From: Candidatus Latescibacterota bacterium
Lineage (GTDB): Bacteria; Blakebacterota; Blakebacteria; Blakebacterales; Blakebacteraceae
Length of the DNA: 7,337 bases
Reading direction: 5' to 3'
Assembly: GCA_023135015.1 (NCBI GenBank)
Contig: JAGLTZ010000250.1
Location: forward strand, 1-7,337
This document shows positions 1-6,097 of the stretch, piece after piece (positions within the stretch are counted from its first letter, which is position 1; the number at the start of each line of letters is the position of its first letter). A program made the translations under genes and the position numbers. The notes below the pieces were generated by a model. That model was given only the letters and a program-made list of their open reading frames with translations, was not told the DNA's origin and searched no databases.

Positions 1-21
1 GGAGGATGCTGACTCGGGACA

Positions 22-252
22 CTAGAAAACGACCAGAGTCATCGTCTTCACTACACCCTCCATCTTCCTCACCTCCTCTTCCACGATTTCCGCGATAAGG
101 GCGTAGTCTTCAGCCTCCACCTCGGCGATTGCATCGTAGGGGCCGGTGATCGTGTATGCGGATTTCACGTGCCGGGCCTCTCTCAACCGAGTTACTATCT
201 CGCTGACGACTCCAGGTTCGACGTTGACTAGAACAAAAGCTTTTGCTGACAT
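22..252 (-). CDS. Stand-alone Lrp/AsnC ligand-binding (RAM) domain protein
   Basis: A 76-residue protein made only of the effector-binding domain of Lrp/AsnC regulators, with no helix-turn-helix. It begins MSAKAFVLVNVEPG, a first beta strand and turn typical of the fold. It contains the family signature TGPYDAIAEVEAED in the middle (about residues 36-49) and ends GVVKTMTLVVF, matching the GV-x-T-x-T final strand. Stand-alone RAM proteins are known to form dimers or higher oligomers and to bind small molecules, often amino acids. The ligand here cannot be read from sequence. An in-frame ATG lies 14 codons upstream (294), but the intervening residues are charged and unlike the family, and a purine-rich stretch precedes the inner ATG, so I chose 252. 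The gene is divergent from the barrel-like gene, with about 104 bp between them. Without a DNA-binding domain it may partner with a full-length Lrp protein or act as a sensor. That role is inference. Confidence 0.85.
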   Translation of the reverse strand: MSAKAFVLVNVEPGVVSEIVTRLREARHVKSAYTITGPYDAIAEVEAEDYALIAEIVEEEVRKMEGVVKTMTLVVF

Positions 253-356
253 GTCAGATCGCTCATTCTTCTTAGTAGGCGACGGTCCTATCAATCGAAG
301 TTATGTCTGAACATGCCGCCTGAAGAGCCTGTGAGCAAGATAAAGGAGATACTGGC

Positions 357-1109
357 ATGTCTATCCGAATTCTCCACTGCCTGCCTGTCGTACTGATTAT
401 CGGCGCATCTCTGACCGGGGAGGTCAGAGGGCAGGAGATCGAGAGGGGATTCTTTCCTCCGCAGCAGGTCGGCGCCGGAGGAGGGCCCTATCTAGCCGTG
501 GTTCAGCTTTCAATGCCCGAATTCGACAGCCGCCTGACCGGCATGGGTCTGGAAGGCCTACCCGAATGGGTCACACTCTACGGTGCAGGTGGGCACTTCC
601 AGATCGGTTCCTTGATGATAGGCGGTTTCAGCCTCGGTGGTACTGTCGAACGGAGTGGTGTTGCGGGTGGTGCTATGAGGGAGGCCTGGGTAGATATCTG
701 CCACGGCGGCCTTACTGTCGGCTATGTCAAAGCTGTAAGCAACCTGAAGCTGGCCCTGGGCGGATCCATTGGTGTGGGAACCCTGGTGGCGAGGCTGAGT
801 CGTTCCCCGCAGACTGGCCCGTTGTGGGATGGGATCTGGACATACTATGGAACCGGATTCACCGGTACGGTGGATGCCGGCAATCTCGACATCTCCACCG
901 AACTTTCCGGCTCATACTTCTTCTTCGAACCTTTTGTGAGTATCCGCTACTGGCTCATCCCCATGGTTGCGGTCGATCTGGGTGCATTCTATAAGATAGG
1001 TGGGATCGGGTCTGGAAAACTTGAGGTGAATGGAGAGAAAATCCCTGATTCACCCAAACTCGATCTGTCGGGAATGGGGATCAAGGTCGGGGTTTTTCTG
1101 GGTTTCTGA
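357..1109 (+). CDS. Secreted glycine-rich protein, probable outer-membrane beta-barrel, unknown function
   Basis: A 250-residue protein. Residues 1 to about 25 look like a signal peptide: an Arg near the start, then a hydrophobic core (LPVVLIIGASL), with probable cleavage before QEIERG. The mature part alternates hydrophobic and polar residues in glycine-rich strands (GGPYLAVVQL, FQIGSLMIGGFSLGG, GGLTVGYV, LALGGSIGVGTLVARL, FFEPFVSIRYWLIPMVAVDLGAFYKIGG). It ends in GMGIKVGVFLGF, a terminal aromatic strand as in outer-membrane barrels. There is no enzymatic motif. The pattern resembles a family of roughly 250-residue exported proteins seen in uncultured bacteria; this is recall, not a search. 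The start is well supported by AAAGGAG at 342-348, 8 nt before the ATG. The last 29 bp overlap the end of the convergent membrane-protein gene. A periplasmic beta-rich protein is the alternative. Confidence 0.75.
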   Translation: MSIRILHCLPVVLIIGASLTGEVRGQEIERGFFPPQQVGAGGGPYLAVVQLSMPEFDSRLTGMGLEGLPEWVTLYGAGGHFQIGSLMIGGFSLGGTVERSGVAGGAMREAWVDICHGGLTVGYVKAVSNLKLALGGSIGVGTLVARLSRSPQTGPLWDGIWTYYGTGFTGTVDAGNLDISTELSGSYFFFEPFVSIRYWLIPMVAVDLGAFYKIGGIGSGKLEVNGEKIPDSPKLDLSGMGIKVGVFLGF

Positions 1110-2076
1110 CACTGATCGGAACAGATAACACACCCTTGTAGAAGGAGAGCTGCCCGCCCAGGTAGACCATCCGGATCCATATAGAAGCCAGGATAAAGCC
1201 CTGCTGAACCAAGGCCATGACGATCAGCTGGCCGGTCGATGCCCCGCCGCCCAACCTCACGAGCAGACCATAGGCCAGCGCGATCAGGGCGGCTAACAGT
1301 GTGGTAAGGTAGAAGAGCCCCAGCGCCTTTCCCAGGTTGTGCAGGCAGAAACCGGCCGAACCGAGCAGGGCAGGGAAGAGCCCGAGTTTTTCCCACGCCA
1401 CCCCGGCGATACGCGCATAATCCATTACCATGTGAATAAAGAAGGCGGCTATTACGAGAATCAGAGCTCCCAGCCAGTCTAGGAGCACGGGGGTCCACTC
1501 GGTTGTGGCTTCACCGCGCACATTGGCGACCAACCCCCTCCAGGCCGTGCCAATCACATCCCACAGCAGCCAGTATGCTAAGGTGGCGACCACGAGGATT
1601 CCCAGCAGGATGATGAAATAGCGGCCCGCCCGGTCGAAGAAGAAACGAAGGCTGAACCGCACATCCTCTTCTGCGAAGAGGCCCAGTATCCCACCGGTCA
1701 GAAATGTTGTGATCAGAAGATATAGTATCCCCAGCCATATCAGGGGGGAAGGAAGGTCGCGGCGGAGGCTTCCCCTTACATACCGCTCGAAATTAACTAT
1801 CAGTGGGGCAAGACCCTGCTGCCACGGTGCGAGGGAGACCGATAGCTCCTCGCCGGGATTCCGTGAAGCGCGGAATTCCTCGAACCAGAGCCAATCAAAG
1901 CCCTCAGCCATTTGTTCGGCGGATTCAGTATGGGACAGCTCGGCATCTATCGCCCGGAAGACGGGCACGGCCGCCGCCCCTGCAAGGGCGAGGTTGAAGA
2001 CGTAGACCACCAGTAAGGCCCGCCAGTGGCGGCTCGCCAGGCCGATACCTTTTCGCAGTGCTGTGATAATGCTCAT
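1081..2076 (-). CDS. Polytopic membrane protein of unknown function, downstream partner of the M1 peptidase
   Basis: A 331-residue integral membrane protein. Hydrophobic segments lie at about residues 20-40, 112-134, 152-174, 198-216, 251-273 and 284-303, suggesting six helices. A roughly 70-residue extracytoplasmic or loop region follows the first helix (residues 42-110, with GFDWLWFEEF). Conserved-looking polar features are MDYARI at 217-222, just after helix 4, and IRMVYLGGQLSFY near the C-terminus. I recall similar uncharacterised proteins in several environmental phyla but know no function. An in-frame ATG lies 22 codons further upstream, but the inner ATG at 2076 has GAGGT 5 nt before it (plus-strand ACCTC at 2082-2086), and MSIITALRKGIG is the more natural start. 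The gene starts 66 bp after the peptidase stop on the same strand, so co-transcription is likely. The gap contains a perfect 7-bp inverted repeat. Permease-like or peptidase-accessory roles are possible but unproven. Confidence 0.8.
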   Translation of the reverse strand: MSIITALRKGIGLASRHWRALLVVYVFNLALAGAAAVPVFRAIDAELSHTESAEQMAEGFDWLWFEEFRASRNPGEELSVSLAPWQQGLAPLIVNFERYVRGSLRRDLPSPLIWLGILYLLITTFLTGGILGLFAEEDVRFSLRFFFDRAGRYFIILLGILVVATLAYWLLWDVIGTAWRGLVANVRGEATTEWTPVLLDWLGALILVIAAFFIHMVMDYARIAGVAWEKLGLFPALLGSAGFCLHNLGKALGLFYLTTLLAALIALAYGLLVRLGGGASTGQLIVMALVQQGFILASIWIRMVYLGGQLSFYKGVLSVPISVRNPEKPRP

Positions 2077-2090
2077 CGATGACCTCACTA

Positions 2091-2107
2091 GTTTCCACCC
2101 TGGAAAC
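2091..2107 (-). promoter_or_regulatory. Intercistronic hairpin between the peptidase and membrane-protein genes
   Basis: GTTTCCA (2091-2097) and TGGAAAC (2101-2107) are perfect 7-bp inverted arms around CCC. In the minus-strand transcript the hairpin ends 4 nt before the GAGGT ribosome-binding site of the downstream gene. It has no U-tract, so it is not an intrinsic terminator. It could be an mRNA-processing or stabilising stem, or a protein-binding dyad. The 3-nt loop is tight and may open to 5 nt. Confidence 0.45.
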
Positions 2108-2142
2108 GCACCAGTTCCCATCCGGAGATTGCTCGCCGGCAA

Positions 2143-4182
2143 CTAACTTATGAATGCAAAGAACTCGAGAACCGACTGTACCCAGAAGAGCCAGCGCAGG
2201 GTGAGTTTGCCGGTACCCCGGCGATCGGCGGTGCGGACCCACGAGTTGTTGGTGCGGTTGATGTCGAGGACCAGTATCGCCCGCGGGTCAACAATCACCT
2301 TCTCTACCTGTGAAGTGCGCTCGTATGTAAATGTGTACCGGCGGTCCAGCCCGTCCCATCTCTCAACAACCTGTTCGCCATCGTCGAAGAGGATCAGAAC
2401 CTCCACCGGGAAGGTGACCTCTCCGAGCCGCCTGACCGTCACCTGGATCTGCCTGGCTTCGGGGTCCGTGCCCCTTATCTCGGGAGTCCATTCCGGGCCT
2501 CCCTCGGGCGCGATGTCGGGACGCTGCAGGGAACCGTGGGGTTCACCCATCAGCCGGGTCGATACACCCTCCACTGCGTAATCGACGACATCGGCGCTGT
2601 GGTAGAGCTGGTCGAAGAACCACGTCATGTCCATACCGGAGACTTCATTAACAATACTGAAGAAGTCCTCCGATTTGGGATGTTTGAATTTCCACTCCTC
2701 ATAAAAGGTCGACAGTACCTCCCTGTATGTCTCCCATCCCAGAAATCCCTCCAGGGTCCAATGCATCAACTCCGCCTTGTTGTAGGCGTTGCCGCCGTAG
2801 GCGAACCTCGGCTTCAGATAGCTCGGTATATCAAGCGGTACCACTTCGGCGATGCTCCGGTAGCGGGGTGCCGCCTGCCATTTGAAGGGAATCTCGACTT
2901 CGTCGAATACGATGGGGAGGTTGAATACCCTTATCGATTCATGGTTGGGGCCATAGGCCACATCCTGTACGCGTGACTCGCTGTACGAGTTGAAACCTTC
3001 ATCGAGCCATGCATCCACCGTCTCGTTGTTCCCCACGAGCCCGTACCAGAACTGGTGTCCGAATTCGTGGATCGTCACACCCTCGGGGCGCAACACCCCT
3101 GGGGCTGCAAACAGCGGGGCGCCGCCGGTGAAGAATGTGGGGTACTCCATCCCGCCTGCGCCTGAGTTGAAAGCCGGGTCTACAATAGTGGCCGTGGTGT
3201 AGGGATACGGACCGAACCATTTACTGTAGTAATGGATGCCGTACTTCGTGGCCTGGAGGTAGCGATCTTTCAACTTCTTATGTTCCGGGCAGAGGAGCAG
3301 GGTGATCTCGGTGGTATGGCCCGGGAGGAATTCATACTGTTCGTTAAAGACCAGGTATTTCGGCCAGGCCACCCAAGCGAAGTCGTGCACCATCTCCTGA
3401 CGGAAGTGGTGTGTTGTGGTGCCGTCACCGTGGATTTCTAGCCGGCCTACCAGTTCACCGGTCGCTCCGACGATGCAGTCGCTGGGAACGGTCAATCTGA
3501 CGTCATAGGTTCCATAATCGGCGAAGTACTCTACGGGAAAGTACTGGTGTGCTTCCCACCCTTCGTCTGTTAGCACGCCAATTTTAGGAAACCACTGAGC
3601 CAGGAAGTAGTAATCGTCGATGTAGCCGGTGCGTGAAAAGGTCCGTGGGACCTTTGTTGTGAAGTCGATCTTCAGGCGTACTTCGCCGCCGGCAGGCAGA
3701 GGGCGGGGAAGCTCCAGCCTGAAGAGAGTCTGATCCAGCTGGTTGCCATCGTCGGGCTGGATGTATGCGAAGGTCTCCAGGATATCCTCTCGCGCGAAGA
3801 ACATATTCGCCAGAACTTCAGCGCCGGTAACCTGGAGCCAGGCAAGTCTCTCTTCGGGATAATCGCCCGGGATTGTGCGTCCTATCAGTCGCAACCAGGT
3901 GCTTCCGTCGGTCTTCCATGCATTGTAATAGGCGTGGAACCACAGTTCTGTCACCGGGTGTATGGTGGCGTTGCGGAATGTGAGTACTTCGTGGCCGGAT
4001 ACAGTATGAGTCTGGCGGTCCAGCCGCACATCCATCTCGTATGAGGCTATCGGTCTGAATCCGGGCTCAGGGATAGCCACCCCAGTGGGGAGCTGTGCCC
4101 CTGCCTCGTGAGTGAGGAGGCTGAAAAGAAGTATCCACGCAACAAGAAGCACGGGCGGCGAAGCCAGTCGAGGCAGTCTCAT
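2143..4182 (-). CDS. Exported M1-family (gluzincin) metallopeptidase
   Basis: A 679-residue zinc peptidase of family M1, the aminopeptidase N-like group. From the chosen start, residues 1 to about 29 form a signal peptide (MRLPRLASPP, then a hydrophobic core, with likely cleavage after HEAGA). Residues about 40-250 form the N-terminal beta-sheet domain. The substrate-binding motif is GGMEYP at 343-348, equivalent to GAMEN. The zinc site is HEFGH at 372-376, followed after exactly 18 residues by the third ligand Glu395 in WLDEGF. A likely catalytic Tyr is Tyr467 in GNAYNKAEL. Residues about 578-650 look like a C-terminal beta-sandwich (VTFPVEVLILFDDG, KVIVDP). The protein ends in a hydrophobic stretch, LRWLFWVQSVLEFFAFIS. 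All key residues are present, so it should be active, probably removing N-terminal residues from peptides outside the inner membrane. ATGs at 4269 and 4188 are in frame, but only the one at 4182 has GAGGA at a normal 6-nt spacing and opens directly on the signal peptide. It is the first gene of a likely two-gene operon. Confidence 0.93.
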   Translation of the reverse strand: MRLPRLASPPVLLVAWILLFSLLTHEAGAQLPTGVAIPEPGFRPIASYEMDVRLDRQTHTVSGHEVLTFRNATIHPVTELWFHAYYNAWKTDGSTWLRLIGRTIPGDYPEERLAWLQVTGAEVLANMFFAREDILETFAYIQPDDGNQLDQTLFRLELPRPLPAGGEVRLKIDFTTKVPRTFSRTGYIDDYYFLAQWFPKIGVLTDEGWEAHQYFPVEYFADYGTYDVRLTVPSDCIVGATGELVGRLEIHGDGTTTHHFRQEMVHDFAWVAWPKYLVFNEQYEFLPGHTTEITLLLCPEHKKLKDRYLQATKYGIHYYSKWFGPYPYTTATIVDPAFNSGAGGMEYPTFFTGGAPLFAAPGVLRPEGVTIHEFGHQFWYGLVGNNETVDAWLDEGFNSYSESRVQDVAYGPNHESIRVFNLPIVFDEVEIPFKWQAAPRYRSIAEVVPLDIPSYLKPRFAYGGNAYNKAELMHWTLEGFLGWETYREVLSTFYEEWKFKHPKSEDFFSIVNEVSGMDMTWFFDQLYHSADVVDYAVEGVSTRLMGEPHGSLQRPDIAPEGGPEWTPEIRGTDPEARQIQVTVRRLGEVTFPVEVLILFDDGEQVVERWDGLDRRYTFTYERTSQVEKVIVDPRAILVLDINRTNNSWVRTADRRGTGKLTLRWLFWVQSVLEFFAFIS

Positions 4183-4188
4183 GTGCAT

Positions 4189-4193
4189 TCCTC
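4189..4193 (-). promoter_or_regulatory. Ribosome-binding site fixing the M1 peptidase start
   Basis: Minus-strand GAGGA lies 6 nt upstream of the ATG at 4182 and directly abuts the alternative ATG at 4188. This spacing selects 4182 as the start and removes a poorly supported 29-residue N-terminal extension that would otherwise precede the signal peptide. Confidence 0.6.
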
Positions 4194-4215
4194 GTATCTT
4201 ATCAACTTTCCATGT

Positions 4216-4233
4216 GCCATATACCAATATGGC
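4216..4233. promoter_or_regulatory. 18-bp dyad (GCCATAT-ACCA-ATATGGC), candidate operator at the peptidase promoter start
   Basis: Perfect 7-bp inverted arms, GCCATAT (4216-4222) and ATATGGC (4227-4233), are separated by 4 bp. The outer edge sits about 7 bp downstream of the predicted -10 element of the peptidase promoter, where transcription should begin. This position is typical of a repressor operator. It could also form a stem at the very 5' end of the mRNA. The regulator is unknown. Confidence 0.45.
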
Positions 4234-4239
4234 GACCGA

Positions 4240-4269
4240 ATTATCTTCATCATGATAAAGATGTGTCAA
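4240..4269 (-). promoter_or_regulatory. Sigma-70-type promoter for the M1 peptidase operon
   Basis: On the minus strand, a perfect -35 hexamer TTGACA (4269-4264) is followed after 18 bp by GATAAT (4245-4240), a 5-of-6 match to the -10 consensus. The expected start near 4233 gives a leader of about 50 nt before the ATG at 4182. An 8-bp palindrome, ATCATGAT (4249-4256), lies in the spacer. This is the best promoter match in the window. Confidence 0.65.
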
Positions 4270-4283
4270 GCATCACCCCTCTG

Positions 4284-4313
4284 TTGACCTGACCGGCAGG
4301 TGAGGGTTAGGCT
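4284..4313 (+). promoter_or_regulatory. Weak candidate promoter for the SPOR lipoprotein gene
   Basis: TTGACC (4284-4289) matches the -35 consensus at 5 of 6 positions. With an 18-bp spacer the -10 would be TAGGCT (4308-4313). That is only a 3-of-6 match, but it retains T1, A2 and T6. It lies about 50 bp upstream of the ATG at 4366, in the region shared with the divergent peptidase promoter. Confidence 0.3.
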
Positions 4314-4365
4314 TAGTGCGAATGGTGTATCAATCGATGACGCCGGGTACGGGGAGAAAACGGCA

Positions 4366-4887
4366 ATGAAAGTGTTTCATCTGAGAATTCCTATCGGACT
4401 GGTGACAGCTGCGGTGTTGTGTACAGGGTTGGTGGGCTGTGGCGGTGGAGGAGGGGAGCAGACTCCGGCCGCAGAACAGCCCGGGGAGGGCACACAACCT
4501 GCCGCCCAGCAGCCGGCTCAGCAGCCTGCCCAGCAACCTGCGGCACAACAACCGGCCCAGCAGCCCGCCGAAGCGGCGCCGCAGAGGCCTCAAGCACAGG
4601 TTGTGCGTGAGAGCGAAACAAGTGAGTACGGTTTCTACACAATTCAGCTCTCGGCCTGGAGGACGGAGACAAAGGCCCGGTCGCGGGCCAGGTACTACCA
4701 GGAGTTGGGACTTGAGGCGTATGTGCAGAGGGCAGAGCTGCCGGGCATGGGAATCTGGTACCGGGTCAGGGTAGGAAAATATCCTGCGGTATCCGAGGCC
4801 AGAAGGGCCGCGCAGGCCCTTGTCAACATTCCCTTCAGACAGCTATGGCTGGATAATTACCAGGGCGAAGGGTCCCCCCCGCGCTAG
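4366..4887 (+). CDS. SPOR-domain lipoprotein (peptidoglycan-binding)
   Basis: A 173-residue lipoprotein. Residues 1-25 are a lipoprotein signal ending in the lipobox LVGC, so Cys25 should be lipidated after cleavage by signal peptidase II. A run of five glycines follows. Residues about 44-68 are a flexible linker built from QQPA repeats. Residues about 88-165 form a SPOR domain: it opens GFYTIQLSAW, has the central WYRVRVGKYP typical of the family, and closes with FRQLWLDNY. SPOR domains bind peptidoglycan stripped of stem peptides and often gather at division sites, so the protein probably tethers the outer membrane to the wall or takes part in septal wall metabolism. It resembles the general DedD/RlpA/FtsN type of architecture but has no catalytic domain. 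An ATG-like open frame extends upstream to 4300, but the ATG at 4366 has GGGGAG 9 nt before it and begins the signal sequence. The gene is divergent from the peptidase and convergent with the DUF917 gene. Confidence 0.9.
   Translation: MKVFHLRIPIGLVTAAVLCTGLVGCGGGGGEQTPAAEQPGEGTQPAAQQPAQQPAQQPAAQQPAQQPAEAAPQRPQAQVVRESETSEYGFYTIQLSAWRTETKARSRARYYQELGLEAYVQRAELPGMGIWYRVRVGKYPAVSEARRAAQALVNIPFRQLWLDNYQGEGSPPR
4495..4569 (+). repeat. QQPA-coding tandem repeat (lipoprotein linker)
   Basis: This is an imperfect tandem array of 12-nt units encoding QQPA, with an extra Ala codon at two places. It forms a Pro/Gln/Ala-rich disordered linker between the lipid anchor and the SPOR domain. Synonymous codons vary between units (cag/caa, ccg/cct), so the array is not a recent perfect duplication. 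Its length may still vary between strains. Confidence 0.8.
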
Positions 4888-4904
4888 ACAAACATAGAGC
4901 GGGG
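4877..4904. terminator. Possible weak hairpin between convergent SPOR and DUF917 genes
   Basis: CCCCGC (4877-4882) can pair with GCGGGG (4899-4904) around a 16-nt loop. It spans the stop of the lipoprotein gene and the 19-bp gap before the convergent DUF917 stop. There is no T-tract on either side and the loop is long, so terminator function is only a suggestion. Confidence 0.2.
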
Positions 4905-4906
4905 CA

Positions 4907-5962
4907 CTAAGGAGTGAGAGACCGGCCGACCAGTTCCTCCAGTGACTGGAGCAGCTCCAGATCCTTGCAGCCCGATCCCAGCTTCAGCGAGCGGGCAGGT
5001 ATGGTGAGCAGCAGGATCCGTCGCCCTTTCGACATCTCCTCTATCGTGAGCGGCATTCCGTTCAGGGCATCCAGAGCGACTATCAGATCGGTGAACTGTG
5101 CCAGCAGCTCTCCATCCCGCTCTATCGTTAAAAACGTACCCATCCCCTGTAGCCGGTAAGGGGTGCAATCCACCATTACGATTTCCATCCCAAGACTGTA
5201 GCTTGTGCGGTAGTCGTTGACTTGAACCTCGCCCCAGTACCGTCCCTCCATGCAGTCGGCGAACCACGCCGCCGCAGACTCGACGCCCGACGCCAGCTGC
5301 CCACGGTACTCCTTGCCCAGTTCCCGGGCCTTCCGGGTCCCTCCCGGGACACCTCCTTCAACCGCCCTGGCCACCGGTACAGGATTGCGTGTTACACAGA
5401 CAGCCCCTCCGGCCTGTGCGGCGGCCCGTCGGGTTAGTCTGTCCGCTATGGGAAGAGAGGCGGAAGTGTACATTTCGACATACTCGCCCCGTTTGGGATC
5501 ACCTCCGGCGCAGGCCTGCCATGAAATGAAGTCTTTCTGGAGCGTCAGTCCCAGACTGCCCTGGAGATCGAGTGGATGTCCACGGCCGTCGGCGGGGAGG
5601 TCTATAACTGGAATTTCGAGTACGGCGGACTGATACCATCCGTCTATTACGGCACGTCCTCCCATACCCTCGGGGATCAGACCGGTAAGCTCTCCGCTCA
5701 GATGTTCGCGAAGGATTTCCACGCTGCGTACGTGGTCTCCCGGCTTTATATGATACTTTCGTCCGAGTGGAGCTCGCGCTACGGCGCATGAGGCGATCAG
5801 CGCTTCGCCTGGATGGTTGTCGGGATGTACCAGACTTGGACGTCCCACCTTAAAGGCAGTTCGTCCCAGTACCATACCCTCTGTGACGCTCCCTCCACCT
5901 CCGCCGCCGAGGAGAGCACCACCCCAGACCGTATCTTCAAGCCATGTCTCACTTGTATGCAT
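4907..5962 (-). CDS. DUF917 / S-methyl thiohydantoin desulfurase-like protein
   Basis: A 351-residue cytoplasmic protein of the DUF917 family, whose members are often encoded beside or fused to hydantoinase/oxoprolinase subunits. Family features in order: GGALLGGGGGGS at 14-25 (the glycine-rich N-terminal loop); IPEGMGGRA at 96-104; PVIDLPADGRGHP at 118-130 (the acidic, glycine-rich motif of the N-terminal domain); AVEGGVPGGTRKARELG at 200-216; then the C-terminal domain with GEVQVND and FTDLIVALDALNGMPL (290-305) followed by TIEEM and GRRILLLTIPA. The tail after residue 325 lacks the GP-x-x-FGY-like ending I expect in typical members. I chose the ATG at 5962 because it leaves the usual 12 or so residues before the glycine loop. 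The frame stays open to 6292, but the extra residues are unlike the family and would overlap the divergent gene. No strong ribosome-binding site is visible. No hydantoinase partner is in the window, so the substrate is unknown. Confidence 0.82.
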   Translation of the reverse strand: MHTSETWLEDTVWGGALLGGGGGGSVTEGMVLGRTAFKVGRPSLVHPDNHPGEALIASCAVARAPLGRKYHIKPGDHVRSVEILREHLSGELTGLIPEGMGGRAVIDGWYQSAVLEIPVIDLPADGRGHPLDLQGSLGLTLQKDFISWQACAGGDPKRGEYVEMYTSASLPIADRLTRRAAAQAGGAVCVTRNPVPVARAVEGGVPGGTRKARELGKEYRGQLASGVESAAAWFADCMEGRYWGEVQVNDYRTSYSLGMEIVMVDCTPYRLQGMGTFLTIERDGELLAQFTDLIVALDALNGMPLTIEEMSKGRRILLLTIPARSLKLGSGCKDLELLQSLEELVGRSLTP

Positions 5963-6055
5963 AATGCTGGAACCATAGCCGACCACGGGAGTCGGGGCAA
6001 GTGCGGGGGTTTTACCTACCTTCTCCCAACCCCGTCCAGGTATCTTTGATATGTC

Positions 6056-6086
6056 TTCGGTGTAGTAGCCCCGAAAAATTCGGAGG
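6056..6086 (+). promoter_or_regulatory. Leader with mutually exclusive hairpins at the ribosome-binding site of the 378-aa gene
   Basis: The segment CCGAA (6071-6075) can pair upstream with TTCGG (6056-6060, 10-nt loop) or downstream with TTCGG (6079-6083, AAA loop). The second pairing covers the first two bases of the ribosome-binding site GGAGG (6082-6086). The stems are only 5 bp, so this is a switch-like possibility rather than a recognised riboswitch. Confidence 0.3.
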
Positions 6087-6097
6087 ACGTAAAAAAG

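Noticed and set aside
11..40. GACTC/GAGTC inverted repeat at the end of the RAM gene
   Set aside because: The arms are only 5 bp with a 20-nt loop and lie partly inside the coding region. There is no T-tract, so I do not call it a terminator.
253..356. Promoters in the gap between the RAM and barrel-like genes
   Set aside because: Candidates such as minus-strand TTGATA with AAGAAT, or plus-strand TATCAA near 289, pair with poor partners or would place the start almost at the initiation codon. I could not support any of them.
566..994. 142-codon plus-strand frame inside the barrel-like gene
   Set aside because: Its composition is rich in Cys, Arg and Trp as expected of a shifted frame, it has no ribosome-binding site, and it lies wholly within a better gene.
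989..1498. 169-codon minus-strand frame at the 3' end of the membrane-protein gene
   Set aside because: It is a shifted frame of the same strand, lacks hydrophobic or domain structure, and conflicts with the six-helix protein.
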